Source: CAWBCI01 sp963787195
GTDB taxonomy: Bacteria > Bacteroidota > Bacteroidia > Bacteroidales > JAGOPY01
Direction of reading: 5' to 3'
DNA: 64,000 nucleotides
Assembly: GCA_963787195.1 (NCBI GenBank)
Contig: CAWBCI010000070.1
Location: forward strand, 53,004-117,003
Shown: piece by piece, positions 45,400-54,847 of the stretch
Numbering within the stretch: position 1 is the stretch's first letter
How the letters are laid out: the number at the start of each line of letters is the position of its first letter
The notes under the pieces: generated by a model
Seen by the model: the letters and a program-made list of their open reading frames with translations, nothing else
Databases searched by the model: none
What the model was told of the DNA's origin: nothing
Made by a program: the position numbers and the translations under genes

Positions 45400-45990
45400 T
45401 TATTTTTCCAGGTTCAGGAGTTCCCTGATTTCCGCCAGGTTTTTCATTTTATACTCCTGCCTTAATTCAATAGCCGATTTTGTGAAATAATCATGACCTG
45501 AGAGAAATTTGTCCTGTATCTTGTACCATTCCAACAATGTTGTTGGGTGAATATTCATCATAGTCCATTCATATTTAAGTTGATGGGCTATCATGAAATA
45601 GTCAGGTCTACCCAGGTAATCCAGGTCCGCATCACAAATTATTTTCTCGAGCAGAGTGAGGGCACTCTGAGGTAATTTGGTAGTATAGATCATTTTACAG
45701 ATCAAATCAATGGAGTGTGCAGGATAGCTGAAGGAGGGGAGGATTTCTCTTGCTATCTCTATACTTGCATCTTCATGACCGATATAAGTTCGGAGCATGC
45801 CCGAATCATGGAATATGGCAGCGGTCTTCAGCATTAAAGTGTCATCCTCTCCAAGCCCTTCCATATCAGCAAGTAAAATTGCAGAATCCAGCACATCTAT
45901 TGAATGTTCCACGGAATGATAGCTCAGCCTCGGATCAAGTTCTTTTTTCAGTCTGTTGAAAATAAAGTTTTTAGCTCCATCAAAATTCAT
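45400..45990 (-). CDS. HD-domain phosphohydrolase-like protein
   Basis: A 196-residue HD-superfamily protein: SYHSVEHSIDVLDSA (first His), AAIFHDSGML (the HD pair), YIGHEDASIEIAREIL and ICDADLDYLG (last Asp) form the metal-binding set. Such proteins hydrolyse phosphoesters, often cyclic nucleotides or nucleotides. It is encoded just downstream of the membrane nucleotide cyclase (104-base gap, same strand), so degradation of the cyclase product is an attractive but untested role. Confidence 0.85.
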   Translation of the reverse strand: MNFDGAKNFIFNRLKKELDPRLSYHSVEHSIDVLDSAILLADMEGLGEDDTLMLKTAAIFHDSGMLRTYIGHEDASIEIAREILPSFSYPAHSIDLICKMIYTTKLPQSALTLLEKIICDADLDYLGRPDYFMIAHQLKYEWTMMNIHPTTLLEWYKIQDKFLSGHDYFTKSAIELRQEYKMKNLAEIRELLNLEK

Positions 45991-46094
45991 CTGTATTAGT
46001 TTAAAGACTTTGTTCTTCCGGTCCGGTTAAACAGAGCCGATTGTTACATATTAAATTTGAGCCCCTGACTTAAGTATTAAATATTTTGGTATAT

Positions 46095-48191
46095 CTAGAA
46101 TTTTGTGTCAAAAATTTCAACTCCGTCCCAGTGATCGGGTACTCCCGTCTCTATATTTCTTTTACATCTTTCGATATAAAGCTGTGTTACCTTGTCAGAA
46201 GGGTTCCTTTGACAAAGATCTTCAAATATTTTCCGGGCTGAGTTGAATTCCTGTTTTTTATAGGCTTGCATAGCCTTTCCATAATCTTCTTTAGAGTTAA
46301 TTTTTAGCATTTTTAATTCATCCGGGTCTCCGTCCAGTATCTCGAAAATATAAACCGCTTCCTTCTTGCCTTTAACTTTAACCACATCCAGGTAACGAAA
46401 ATTATACTGGCTTGGATCACTTAGTCTTATCAATGTATCTTCTGTAATTACGATCGAACTACCGTAAACTTTAGTCAAACCTTCTATTCTTGAAGTCAGG
46501 TTCACCGCATCGGAGATAACTGTTCCGTCCATACGGCCTTCTCCCCCTATAATACCCAGCATAAGTAAACCACTATGTATCCCTATCCCACTATTAACAA
46601 GCGGTTTTCCAAATTGTTCCATAATATCGTTGAATTCTATTAGCTTTAGCCTCATTTCGATAGCCGCATTAATAGCGTCTTCGGCTTTTTCAGGAAAGAG
46701 GGCCATGATTGAATCCCCAATGAATTTATCAATGAAACCATTGTTATTCCTTATCACCGGTTCCATATATCCGAGGTAGTTATTCAGAAAATCGAAATTT
46801 TCCTTGGGTGTCATTTTTTCGGACATGGAAGTGAAATCCCTGATGTCACTGAACAAGACGGTCATCTCCTTCTGAACCTGATCTCCCAGCTGAATATCAG
46901 TGATACTTTCCTTCCCCAGGAATTCGAGGAACTGTTTAGGCACAAACCGGGCATTGGCTTTGTTAATGTTATTAAGGGAATAGAAATAATTTTTTAAGCG
47001 GTTCGACATCTCGTTATAACCTTCGGTCAGGACCCCTATTTCATCATTTGTCCTGACTATACTCAGGTTATCCAGTTCTCCCCGGCCAGCTTTCTGCATA
47101 TTCGCCAGCAATTCCCTCACAGGGAATACGATATCTTCGGTAGTCCACATAACAAACAATACGATATAGGTGAGGGCGATCAGGATGCTGGTAGATATCC
47201 CGAGTAACATCAAAACGCTGTTGATGGCATTCACATAATACAGACTATTGACAGTTTCGAGGTCAATAGACAGGTTCAGGGCAGTATATTTTCCCAGCAG
47301 AATATTCAGTTCATCTTTGTTCAGGTTATTAATGTCCAATTCTTTCACCTGGGTCAAACTGAGAAAGAGGTAAAAGATTACTATCAATAGTGGCAACAGG
47401 GTAGTCATGGCACTGGCGACCCATAACCTGTTACGGATTCGTCCGGGCTTGGGGGTGAAAATTCGTTTTCGTAATTCATCCTGCGAAAATACTTGTTCCA
47501 GATATCGGATATGTACACGATGTTTTTGCCAGAAATAGACCAGCATGAGGGTTAGGAGGGAAGCCAGGACAGTAATAAAAAAGAATTGTATATAAAACTG
47601 ACGGTTGATATCCTCTATATGTTTTCCGAACAAGAGGAAATAAAGCATATATCCGATAGTAATCCCATAGGATAGGAAGAGAATGGCAGTATTGATAAAA
47701 GCAGATTTGAGCAGGAATTTCTTACAAAAATGTTGCAGTTTATGAGGTATGGTTTTATTTTTTCGTTTTCGGCTGAAATATATTTTAAAAGGAAGATTAA
47801 AGGCAAATCCAAGGATAAAACTGATGAGCAGCAAGCGCACGAGCAAAGCTACAGTGCCTCCTATCTGAGTTCTGGCTTCCGGATTATCAGCTACGATTTC
47901 ATTTCTGATGGCAGTAGTGTCAGCTGCTACAACCTGGTTTGTATATCCAAGGGTATCACGTCCCAGAATTAATCCCAGTTGAAGAAGTGAATCAGCCGGA
48001 TCATTTTTTTTTAGTTCTGAATTTTCGGTATTCCCTCCGGGCAAATTATTACGTTGCATATAATCCGGAATATATTTAAAGAGGAGTATGCCGGCAACGG
48101 GAAATACGAGGAAGAAATACAACATTGTAGAGATTGTATAGATTCTCAATCCATAAAACCTGGGTACTTTATTGTATTTGGGTTTCCTCAT
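46095..48191 (-). CDS. Membrane-bound adenylate/guanylate cyclase with HAMP domain
   Basis: A 698-residue protein with several N-terminal membrane segments (near 14-38, 108-132, 160-185, 195-215, 255-280 and 330-355). A HAMP-like linker follows (VFPVRELLANMQKAGRGE...TNDEIGVLTEGYNEM), then a class III cyclase domain with VLFSDIRDFTSMSE (metal Asp near 444) and GDSIMALFP (second Asp near 495), and a C-terminal TPR-like tail. It should make cAMP or cGMP in response to a membrane signal. A terminator (48237-48269) separates it from the oxidoreductase operon upstream, and an HD protein follows. Confidence 0.92.
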   Translation of the reverse strand: MRKPKYNKVPRFYGLRIYTISTMLYFFLVFPVAGILLFKYIPDYMQRNNLPGGNTENSELKKNDPADSLLQLGLILGRDTLGYTNQVVAADTTAIRNEIVADNPEARTQIGGTVALLVRLLLISFILGFAFNLPFKIYFSRKRKNKTIPHKLQHFCKKFLLKSAFINTAILFLSYGITIGYMLYFLLFGKHIEDINRQFYIQFFFITVLASLLTLMLVYFWQKHRVHIRYLEQVFSQDELRKRIFTPKPGRIRNRLWVASAMTTLLPLLIVIFYLFLSLTQVKELDINNLNKDELNILLGKYTALNLSIDLETVNSLYYVNAINSVLMLLGISTSILIALTYIVLFVMWTTEDIVFPVRELLANMQKAGRGELDNLSIVRTNDEIGVLTEGYNEMSNRLKNYFYSLNNINKANARFVPKQFLEFLGKESITDIQLGDQVQKEMTVLFSDIRDFTSMSEKMTPKENFDFLNNYLGYMEPVIRNNNGFIDKFIGDSIMALFPEKAEDAINAAIEMRLKLIEFNDIMEQFGKPLVNSGIGIHSGLLMLGIIGGEGRMDGTVISDAVNLTSRIEGLTKVYGSSIVITEDTLIRLSDPSQYNFRYLDVVKVKGKKEAVYIFEILDGDPDELKMLKINSKEDYGKAMQAYKKQEFNSARKIFEDLCQRNPSDKVTQLYIERCKRNIETGVPDHWDGVEIFDTKF

Positions 48192-48236
48192 GAAACAGGA
48201 AAATTTTTCTAAAAGTAGTTTTTTTCCCGGATGTGT

Positions 48237-48269
48237 AAAAAAAAACTTCCCTCAACAAAGAGGGAAGTT
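48237..48269 (-). terminator. Terminator of the 2-oxoacid:ferredoxin oxidoreductase operon
   Basis: On the minus strand AACTTCCCTC and GAGGGAAGTT form a perfect 10-bp stem around TTTGTT, followed by nine or more T residues, 27 bases after the gamma-subunit stop. Confidence 0.9.
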
Positions 48270-48295
48270 TTAATAAATAATATTATAAATCAGGA

Positions 48296-48844
48296 TTATG
48301 CTTGCACCTGAGTAATGATTTCCATTCCTCTCTTGAGAGCTTTTTCATTGTCGGCTATCATATGATGATAGCGTTCAGGAAGCGACTTTTTAAGTCCCTG
48401 GACTACATTTTCAAGTGTCACCACCGGCTTGATTTTCAGATAAGCTCCAAGGACTATCATGTTAAAGATTTTTGCAAGGCCCATGATGGCAGCTTCATCG
48501 GCTGCATCAACACGATATATTTTAATGTCCTTCCTGGAAGGGTGGCGTGTGATGCCATTCCCGTCATAAATCAGCAGTCCGCCTGGTTTGACCATGGGTT
48601 CAAACTTGTCCATCGATTGCTGGTTCAGTATAATGGCTGTATCGAACAAGGTCAGGATAGGTGAGGATATGCGTTCATCACTGAGTATCACGGTCACATT
48701 TGCGGTACCGCCGCGCATTTCAGGGCCATAAGAAGGCATCCAGCTAACTTCCTGATCCTGCATGATTCCGGAATAGGCCAGGATTTTTCCCATTGAAAGA
48801 ACTCCCTGTCCACCAAAACCTGCTATAATAATTTCTTCGGTCAT
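48296..48844 (-). CDS. 2-oxoacid:ferredoxin oxidoreductase, gamma subunit
   Basis: A 182-residue subunit with IIAGFGGQGVLSMGKILAY at the start and SYGPEMRGGTANVTVILSD, standard for the gamma chain of pyruvate/ketoisovalerate/2-oxoglutarate ferredoxin oxidoreductases, which contacts CoA. Fourth gene of a D-A-B-C operon with short gaps (21 bases after beta). Confidence 0.95.
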   Translation of the reverse strand: MTEEIIIAGFGGQGVLSMGKILAYSGIMQDQEVSWMPSYGPEMRGGTANVTVILSDERISSPILTLFDTAIILNQQSMDKFEPMVKPGGLLIYDGNGITRHPSRKDIKIYRVDAADEAAIMGLAKIFNMIVLGAYLKIKPVVTLENVVQGLKKSLPERYHHMIADNEKALKRGMEIITQVQA

Positions 48845-48865
48845 AATTTTTCAGATTTTAAATCA

Positions 48866-49657
48866 TTATTTGCTGACCAGTTCTCCGTCAACTTTAATAT
48901 CTCCCAGGGGGAAGAATGGGAACATATTGTCGACCATCCATTCATTTGACTGCACCGGGGTCATTTTCCAACCTGAATTACAGTTGGAAACTACTTCAAC
49001 GAATGACAGCCCGGGTTTTTTATTAACCTGGTTTTCAAAAGCCATGCGAATGGCTTTTTTCGTTTTTCTGACATTTGCAGGAGTATGGACAGCCTGCCGT
49101 GTAACAAAACGGGTTCCTGGAAGCTGAGCTACCAGTTCAGTCATTTTAAGCGGGTATCCCATCGTTTTAACATCCCTGCCATAAGGTGAAGTGGAAGATT
49201 TCATGCCCTCCAGGGTTGTCGGTGCCATTTGGCCACCGGTCATCCCATAAATCCCGTTATTGATGAAGATGATCACAATGTTTTCGCCCCTGTTACAGGC
49301 GTGAATAGTTTCAGCTGTCCCAATAGCAGCAAGATCTCCATCGCCCTGGTAGGTAAATACGACTTTGTCGGGCCATGTCCTTTTGATGCCGGTAGCCAAT
49401 GCCGGAGCTCTGCCATGTGCAGCCTGCTGCATATCTACGTTCATGAATTCATAGGCCAGGACAGAGCATCCTACCGGGGCAATCCCGATGGTATTTTCTA
49501 ATAGACCCATCTCTTCAATCACTTCCATAATGATCCGATGGGTTGTTCCATGTCCGCATCCCGGGCAATAGCTCAGGTATTTGTCGGTCATCAGATCAGT
49601 TTTTTTATAAACCAGGTTTTCTGGTGCTGCTATTTCAGCAAATATTTTTTCGTCCAT
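48866..49657 (-). CDS. 2-oxoacid:ferredoxin oxidoreductase, beta (TPP-binding) subunit
   Basis: A 263-residue subunit with CPGCGHGTTHR, GDGDLAAIGTAE and NNGIYGMTGGQ, the thiamine-pyrophosphate/Mg motif of this enzyme class (GDG...N..Y). It decarboxylates the 2-oxoacid and passes electrons to ferredoxin. It starts three bases after the alpha subunit stop. The short-length beta chain suits the 2-oxoglutarate or branched-chain type. Confidence 0.95.
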   Translation of the reverse strand: MDEKIFAEIAAPENLVYKKTDLMTDKYLSYCPGCGHGTTHRIIMEVIEEMGLLENTIGIAPVGCSVLAYEFMNVDMQQAAHGRAPALATGIKRTWPDKVVFTYQGDGDLAAIGTAETIHACNRGENIVIIFINNGIYGMTGGQMAPTTLEGMKSSTSPYGRDVKTMGYPLKMTELVAQLPGTRFVTRQAVHTPANVRKTKKAIRMAFENQVNKKPGLSFVEVVSNCNSGWKMTPVQSNEWMVDNMFPFFPLGDIKVDGELVSK

Positions 49658-49660
49658 AAC

Positions 49661-50743
49661 TTATCCTCCGATCAATTTTTGTTCAAGTGCATTCAATACC
49701 TCTTCCGGTGAAGGAAGCATACCGCCCATACGTCCAAAATGTTCCACAGGTATCCTGCCGTTAACAGCCAGTCTGACATCTTCCACCATCTGACCTGCAC
49801 TCAGTTCAACTGCCAGCATTCCTTTTACCTGTCCTGCCAGTTCAGCTATAACTTTCTTAGGATAAGGGAAGAGTGTGATTGGCCTGAGCAGCCCGGCTTT
49901 TATGCCTTTTTTTCTTGCCAGCTGAACAGATTTCTGAGCGATACGGGCACTTGATCCGTAAGCAACATAGAGATATTCTGCATCGTCGCACTGGAATTTT
50001 TCATACCTGACCTCTTCCTGCTCCATGCGGCTGTATTTTTCCTGCAGGTGGATATTGTGTTTTTCCTGGCGCGAGGGATCCAGGTCAAGGGAAGTTATAA
50101 TATTACGTTCCCTGCCTCCGGCTCTTCCTGTGGTCGCCCAGGGGTTGTTCCTGATAACTTCAGCATCGCTCAGCCGGGCTACCGGATCGGGAAGTTTCAC
50201 TTTCTCCATCATCTGTCCGATTACCCCATCGCTGAGGATCATAACCGGATTGCGATATTTGAAGGCCAGGTCGAATGCCAGGCTGAGAAAATCAGCCATT
50301 TCCTGGACAGATGAAGGCGCCAGCACAATCAGGCGGTAATCTCCATGCCCGCCACCTTTGGTGGCCTGGAAATAGTCGGCCTGAGAAGGCTGGATAGTGC
50401 CTAATCCGGGGCCGCCCCTGACAACATTCAGGATCACGCCTGGAAGCTCTGAACCGGCCATATAAGAAATGCCTTCCATTTTGAGACTTATTCCGGGGCT
50501 TGAAGAAGAGGTCATGACCTTTTTCCCCGTTCCGGCTGCCCCATAAACCATATTGATAGCCGCTACTTCACTTTCAGCCTGAAGTACGACCATCCCGGTC
50601 CTTTCCTGCGGCTTCTCGGCGGTCAGATATTCGATGACCTCCGACTGCGGGGTGATGGGGTATCCGAAATATGCATCAACCCCAGCGCGTATAGCGGCTT
50701 CGGCTATCGCTTCATTACCTTTCATTAATCTTAATTCACCCAT
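49661..50743 (-). CDS. vorB: 2-oxoacid:ferredoxin oxidoreductase, alpha subunit (VorB-type)
   Basis: A 360-residue alpha chain: GNEAIAEAAIRAGVDAYFGYPITPQSE, LQAESEVAAINMVYGAAGTG, TSSSSPGISLKMEG and GGPGLGTIQPSQADYFQAT. Residue pattern and length resemble proteins annotated as 3-methyl-2-oxobutanoate dehydrogenase subunit VorB, but 2-oxoglutarate (KorA) is also possible; the sequence alone does not fix the substrate. Second gene of the operon, after the ferredoxin-like delta subunit. Confidence 0.9.
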   Translation of the reverse strand: MGELRLMKGNEAIAEAAIRAGVDAYFGYPITPQSEVIEYLTAEKPQERTGMVVLQAESEVAAINMVYGAAGTGKKVMTSSSSPGISLKMEGISYMAGSELPGVILNVVRGGPGLGTIQPSQADYFQATKGGGHGDYRLIVLAPSSVQEMADFLSLAFDLAFKYRNPVMILSDGVIGQMMEKVKLPDPVARLSDAEVIRNNPWATTGRAGGRERNIITSLDLDPSRQEKHNIHLQEKYSRMEQEEVRYEKFQCDDAEYLYVAYGSSARIAQKSVQLARKKGIKAGLLRPITLFPYPKKVIAELAGQVKGMLAVELSAGQMVEDVRLAVNGRIPVEHFGRMGGMLPSPEEVLNALEQKLIGG

Positions 50744-50764
50744 TGTGCTTTGGATTTATGCGAA

Positions 50765-50995
50765 TTAATTTTCCATTTTTTTTCTGTAGACGGTAATACA
50801 ACCATCAGGACAAACGATTGCACAATTTGTGCATCCGGTGCAGGCATCTGCATTTGCCATAAAAGCAAAATGATACCCTTTGCCATTCACCTCTTTTGCC
50901 ATATCAATCACATCCGTAGGACATGCTCCGATGCAAACTTCACATCCTTTACAACGTTCTACATCCACGATTATGACGCCTCTTACTTTTGCCAT
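50765..50995 (-). CDS. 2-oxoacid:ferredoxin oxidoreductase, delta subunit (2x[4Fe-4S])
   Basis: A 76-residue ferredoxin-like chain with two CxxCxxCxxxCP clusters: CKGCEVCIGACP and CTGCTNCAIVCP. It carries electrons from the TPP site to external ferredoxin. First gene of the operon, with a probable promoter at 51039-51066. Confidence 0.95.
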   Translation of the reverse strand: MAKVRGVIIVDVERCKGCEVCIGACPTDVIDMAKEVNGKGYHFAFMANADACTGCTNCAIVCPDGCITVYRKKMEN

Positions 50996-51038
50996 ATTCT
51001 GCTTGATTTAGATCAGTTTCATCTAAAATTTCATGGCA

Positions 51039-51066
51039 CGAAATTAGTCAAAATAATTTAGAACAA
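51039..51066 (-). promoter_or_regulatory. Promoter of the 2-oxoacid:ferredoxin oxidoreductase operon
   Basis: On the minus strand TAATTTCG (51039-51046, one mismatch to TAnnTTTG) is preceded by TTG at 51064-51066 with 17 bases between, about 43 bases before the first start codon. Confidence 0.4.
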
Positions 51067-51161
51067 TCGTCCAATTCAGTCCTAATTACCTGCTTTCTGA
51101 ACAATTTATAATTGGTTTAAATTATATTTCCTAATTGAGCAAAGCAAGGCTTCTAAACAAA

Positions 51162-51190
51162 CAATGCAAGGGTTTTTAAGCCTTGCATTG
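51162..51190 (-). terminator. Hairpin after the frameshifted aminotransferase gene
   Basis: CAATGCAAGG and CCTTGCATTG form a perfect 10-bp stem, 28 bases past the stop codon. The following T stretch is interrupted, so it is a weak terminator at best. Confidence 0.5.
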
Positions 51191-51218
51191 CTAATAATTT
51201 TATAAAAATAATTCCGGT

Positions 51219-52536
51219 TTAATAAGGATGATTTTCATGAAATTTTTTCAGGCGATATTCCAGGTCAGAGAACTGATTCCTGTTTACCAGGGAAACACAG
51301 GCCCTGATCCCTTCCAGTCGCTCACTTCCCGTAATTGCAAGGGAAATTGCACTGATCCCGTAAAAGATGAGTTCATTCAGCAATTCTTCTCCGCTAAATC
51401 CCCGATATGAAAAAGTAAAATAGAATCCATCGGCAATCGGCTTTTCTTCATCTTTATCATAAACGATATCAAAGCCGTTATCCGTAAATAACTTCTTCAT
51501 AATTTTAGCTTTTTCTCCATATTCTTTCAATTGCTCCACGAAATTGAATACTCCGTCATTGGCAGCTTTAAGGATAGCCGTCAGGGCGTATTGAGGAGTG
51601 TGGGAAGTGCCGGAAGTCAATGAATAAAGAGTGCCGTAAATCATGGCCTGTCCAACTTTTGAGAATTTGTAGTAACGCAACAGGTCCGGGGCTTCGATAT
51701 TAAAGAGGGCATCTGAAATGACCATCATTCCGATCCTTTGTCCGGCGTAGCTGAAAACTTTTGAGCTGGAGATCAGCAGCACGTATTTATCAGTATAATT
51801 TGCGACAGTCGGTTGATAGGGAGGCTGGCCAGGTTTGCTGTAGTCATTCCTGAAATCCATTCCAAAATAGGCCAGGTCTTCAATCACGATCACATTGTAT
51901 TTAGTAGCCAGATCACCAATGATTTTCAGTTCCTTGTCGGTAAAGCATATCCATGAAGGATTATTGGGATTTGAATAGAGTATGGAGGATACTTTCCCGG
52001 TTTTCAGATAAGATTCGAGTTTGTCATGGAGCTTTTCTCCCCGGTAATTATAAACATCAAAGGACATGGCTTCCTGCCCTAAAACTCTTACCTGCTGTTT
52101 ATGAACCGGAAAACCCGGATCCAGGAACAAAGTACCTCCTCGTCTCCTTATACATACGGTTGAGAGTCATGAAGCAGGCAAAACTGCCTTGCATGGATCC
52201 GACCGTTGGTATACATCCTTCCGGGCTCACTTCTTTATTTAAAAATAATTTTACGAACCTGGATATTTCCACTTTCAGGCTCCTTATGCCGAATATGTCC
52301 GGATAAATCGCCGGAATTCCACGGTCAAGGGCATCTTTCTCAGCATCTATTCCGATTTGCACGGGCGCCAGACCAGGGATTCCCATCTCCATTCTTACAA
52401 AGCGGTCACCCGTTTCCTTTTCGATCATATCAACTAAACGCTTGATCTCCCTGATCGTAGCAGTACCTACATTGCCAATTTTGCTCTCTCTTATAATACG
52501 TTCGGCTATTTCAAAATTGATAGGTGTATTCTTCAT
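51219..52536 (-). pseudogene. Class I/II aminotransferase, frameshifted
   Basis: Two overlapping frames make one aminotransferase. The first (start MKNTPINFEIAER at 52536, chosen because a perfect -7 box at 52583-52590 leaves almost no leader for the longer start at 52569) runs through GIPGLAPVQIG and TVGSMQGSFACFMTLNRMYKETR, then goes out of frame and stops at 52099. The second continues with GTLFLDPGFPVHKQQ, NPNNPSW, EDLAYFGMDF and the PLP lysine in SSSKVFSYAGQRIG. One extra base near 52125-52135, within an AGGAGG-type run, accounts for the shift. It lies between the oxidoreductase operon and the ADP-forming acyl-CoA synthetase, as expected for amino-acid degradation. True mutation or sequencing error cannot be told apart here. 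Confidence 0.85.
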
Positions 52537-52582
52537 AAGTTTGGTTTTATTTATTGATTTATCTGGCATTTACCTAAGTAGT

Positions 52583-52590
52583 CAAATATA
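52583..52590 (-). promoter_or_regulatory. -7 box of the aminotransferase gene
   Basis: TATATTTG on the minus strand matches TAnnTTTG exactly, 47 bases before ATG 52536. Confidence 0.45.
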
Positions 52591-52647
52591 AAAATTTTAT
52601 TTTTATAAATATGGCTGAATAATAATATTTATGATAATGTCGGTTTT

Positions 52648-54708
52648 TTAAGATTTTTGAATACGTATGCGGGCATCAACGGCTACAATTTTATCACCAA
52701 AAGCCATCAGAGGGTTGAGGTCCATTTCCCGGATTTCAGGAGCAGCAATCAAAAGGCCCGAGAGACGGGAGATGACCTCAGCAAATGCGGGAATACTGAT
52801 CCCCTTTTGTCCGCGTATTCCTTTCAAAATCGGAAGACTTTTCAGTTCCATGATCATCCGGGTTGCCTCCTCTAAATTTAAGGGGGCAAGTCCGTAAGAG
52901 AAATCTTTAAGTGCTTCTATAAAAATTCCTCCCAGGCCACAAAGGACCAGGTGACCGAACTTTTCTTCATAATTGGCTCCGGCAAATATTTCCGTGCCTT
53001 TCATCATAGGCTGCAAAAGGACTTTAGTTGCACCTTCAATTTTCATCATTTCATGAAAAGCATTTTCAACCTCAGTGGCATCTGAAAGGTTCAGCTTCAC
53101 CCCGCCAACATCAGATTTATGGACAGGTCCCACGACTTTCATAACCAGAGGATAACCCATTCTATCGGCTGAGTTCACAGCATCAGCGGAAGTCTCAGCA
53201 AGCGCTTCCTGAACTCTAGGTATGCCGGCAGCGTCCAGTAGTTCAACGATTTCAGAAGGGCTGAGATAGCCGGTCTCTGCTCTGTCAATGACTTTCCGGA
53301 TTATTCCGTTCTCCATACTAAATTGAGGGCCATCGTTCAGGACTGGTTTTGGGCTTGAGGCAATCTTTCCCAGGGCCTGAGCAAAGAGCACTTCATCCGG
53401 AAAATTAATATGTCCTTTGCTGAGGAAAAATTCAACTTCCTTTTTTGCTGTAAAAATCGAAGGGAGTATAGGAAAGACAGGTTTTGAAGCCTGTTTCATT
53501 TTTTCATCCAGCACAGTATATTCATTGTAAATAGGAGCAAGCCCGGGTGTTCCGAAAATTACGGCCATAGCATCTATTTCATCAAAATATTTATCGCAAT
53601 AATCGATAATAGTACCTAAATGTTCGGCAGTCCCGGTAGCCAGAAAATCTATAGGGTTAGCAACAGATGAGCCGGGGTAAAGCTTTTCCAGCAAATCCTC
53701 TTTCTTTGGGTTATTAATAGTAGGCACATTGAAACCTTCTTTGGAGAGTGCATCGGTTAACATAACCGCAGGACCACCTGCATGAGTAATGATCCCAATA
53801 TTTTTCCCGGAAAAATCCTTATGCATAAGAACTGATGCTACATTGATCAGCTCCTCCCGGCCGTAACAGCGAATAATGCCGGCTTTTCTGAAAAGGGCAT
53901 TTACAGCCAGATCTGAGCTGGCAAGGGCACCGGTGTGAGAGGATGCTGCACGGCTACCGGCTTCGGAGGAACCCGCTTTGATAGCGGCAATACGGCATCC
54001 CTTAAGGATAAGGGAGGATGCATGTTTGAGTAAGATATCAGGATGTTCAATACTTTCCATGTATAAAAGCTTAACCCTGGGACTAATCCCCGGCTCATAG
54101 CTTTCATCCATATATTGAAGGATATCCTCAACGCCCATCTGCGCACAATTCCCAACTGAAAAAACGCGGGCAAAACTAAGCCCTTTGGGAATGCCGTTTT
54201 CCATAATAAAACATGCGGTGGCACCTGAACCCGTGATGAAATCACAGCCCTGGGGATCAAGTTTGGGAATCGGCTCAGTGAATATCCCATGATAGGCAGG
54301 GGTGAGTACCCCGGTAACATTAGGTCCTATAAGCGAAGCCCCCGTCTGGTTCACAATTTCCACCAAGTGATTTTCCAGCTTTCTTCCAGCTTCACTCTCT
54401 TCACTGAAACCTGCTGAAATAACAATGAATGCTTTTGTGCTTTTCTCCTCAGCAAGTAATTTAACCGTATCAGGAACATATTTGGCGGCGATGGCGATGA
54501 TAGCTAATTCCACAAGCGGTAAATCTCCGGCATTCTGATAACATTGGAATCCCTGTACACTCGTTTCTTTGGGATTTACAACATAAATATCTCCCTTAAA
54601 TCCTCCGTCGACAATATTTTTGAGGACTTTACCTCCCGGTTTGGAAGTGTCGTTTGACCCTCCGATGATCACTATACTATTCGGATCAAGTAGTTCTTTG
54701 TTTACCAT
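52648..54708 (-). CDS. Acetate/acyl-CoA synthetase (ADP-forming), alpha-beta fusion
   Basis: A 686-residue fused enzyme. The N-terminal part has a CoA-binding domain (SIVIIGGSND, GYPVNPKE-type segment VVNPKETSVQG) and succinyl-CoA-ligase-like domains with the phospho-histidine in AASSHTGALASSD (near residue 258). The C-terminal part (about 470-686) is an ATP-grasp beta domain with YPLVMKVVGPVHKSDVGGVKLNL and LLQPMMKGTEIFAG. It converts acyl-CoA, ADP and phosphate into acid, CoA and ATP. Placed next to an aminotransferase and a 2-oxoacid:ferredoxin oxidoreductase, as in peptide-fermenting anaerobes. Confidence 0.93.
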   Translation of the reverse strand: MVNKELLDPNSIVIIGGSNDTSKPGGKVLKNIVDGGFKGDIYVVNPKETSVQGFQCYQNAGDLPLVELAIIAIAAKYVPDTVKLLAEEKSTKAFIVISAGFSEESEAGRKLENHLVEIVNQTGASLIGPNVTGVLTPAYHGIFTEPIPKLDPQGCDFITGSGATACFIMENGIPKGLSFARVFSVGNCAQMGVEDILQYMDESYEPGISPRVKLLYMESIEHPDILLKHASSLILKGCRIAAIKAGSSEAGSRAASSHTGALASSDLAVNALFRKAGIIRCYGREELINVASVLMHKDFSGKNIGIITHAGGPAVMLTDALSKEGFNVPTINNPKKEDLLEKLYPGSSVANPIDFLATGTAEHLGTIIDYCDKYFDEIDAMAVIFGTPGLAPIYNEYTVLDEKMKQASKPVFPILPSIFTAKKEVEFFLSKGHINFPDEVLFAQALGKIASSPKPVLNDGPQFSMENGIIRKVIDRAETGYLSPSEIVELLDAAGIPRVQEALAETSADAVNSADRMGYPLVMKVVGPVHKSDVGGVKLNLSDATEVENAFHEMMKIEGATKVLLQPMMKGTEIFAGANYEEKFGHLVLCGLGGIFIEALKDFSYGLAPLNLEEATRMIMELKSLPILKGIRGQKGISIPAFAEVISRLSGLLIAAPEIREMDLNPLMAFGDKIVAVDARIRIQKS

Positions 54709-54847
54709 TAGGTGTTTTTAATCACTGTTAATCTATTTCGGCAGCTAAATTAGAAAATTGCCTGCTGAATTTGTTAATGTATTAACAGAAAATTTTGATT
54801 AAAAACGATAGTGCAATTGAAAATCGTTCGAAGAGTACAAATTCAGG

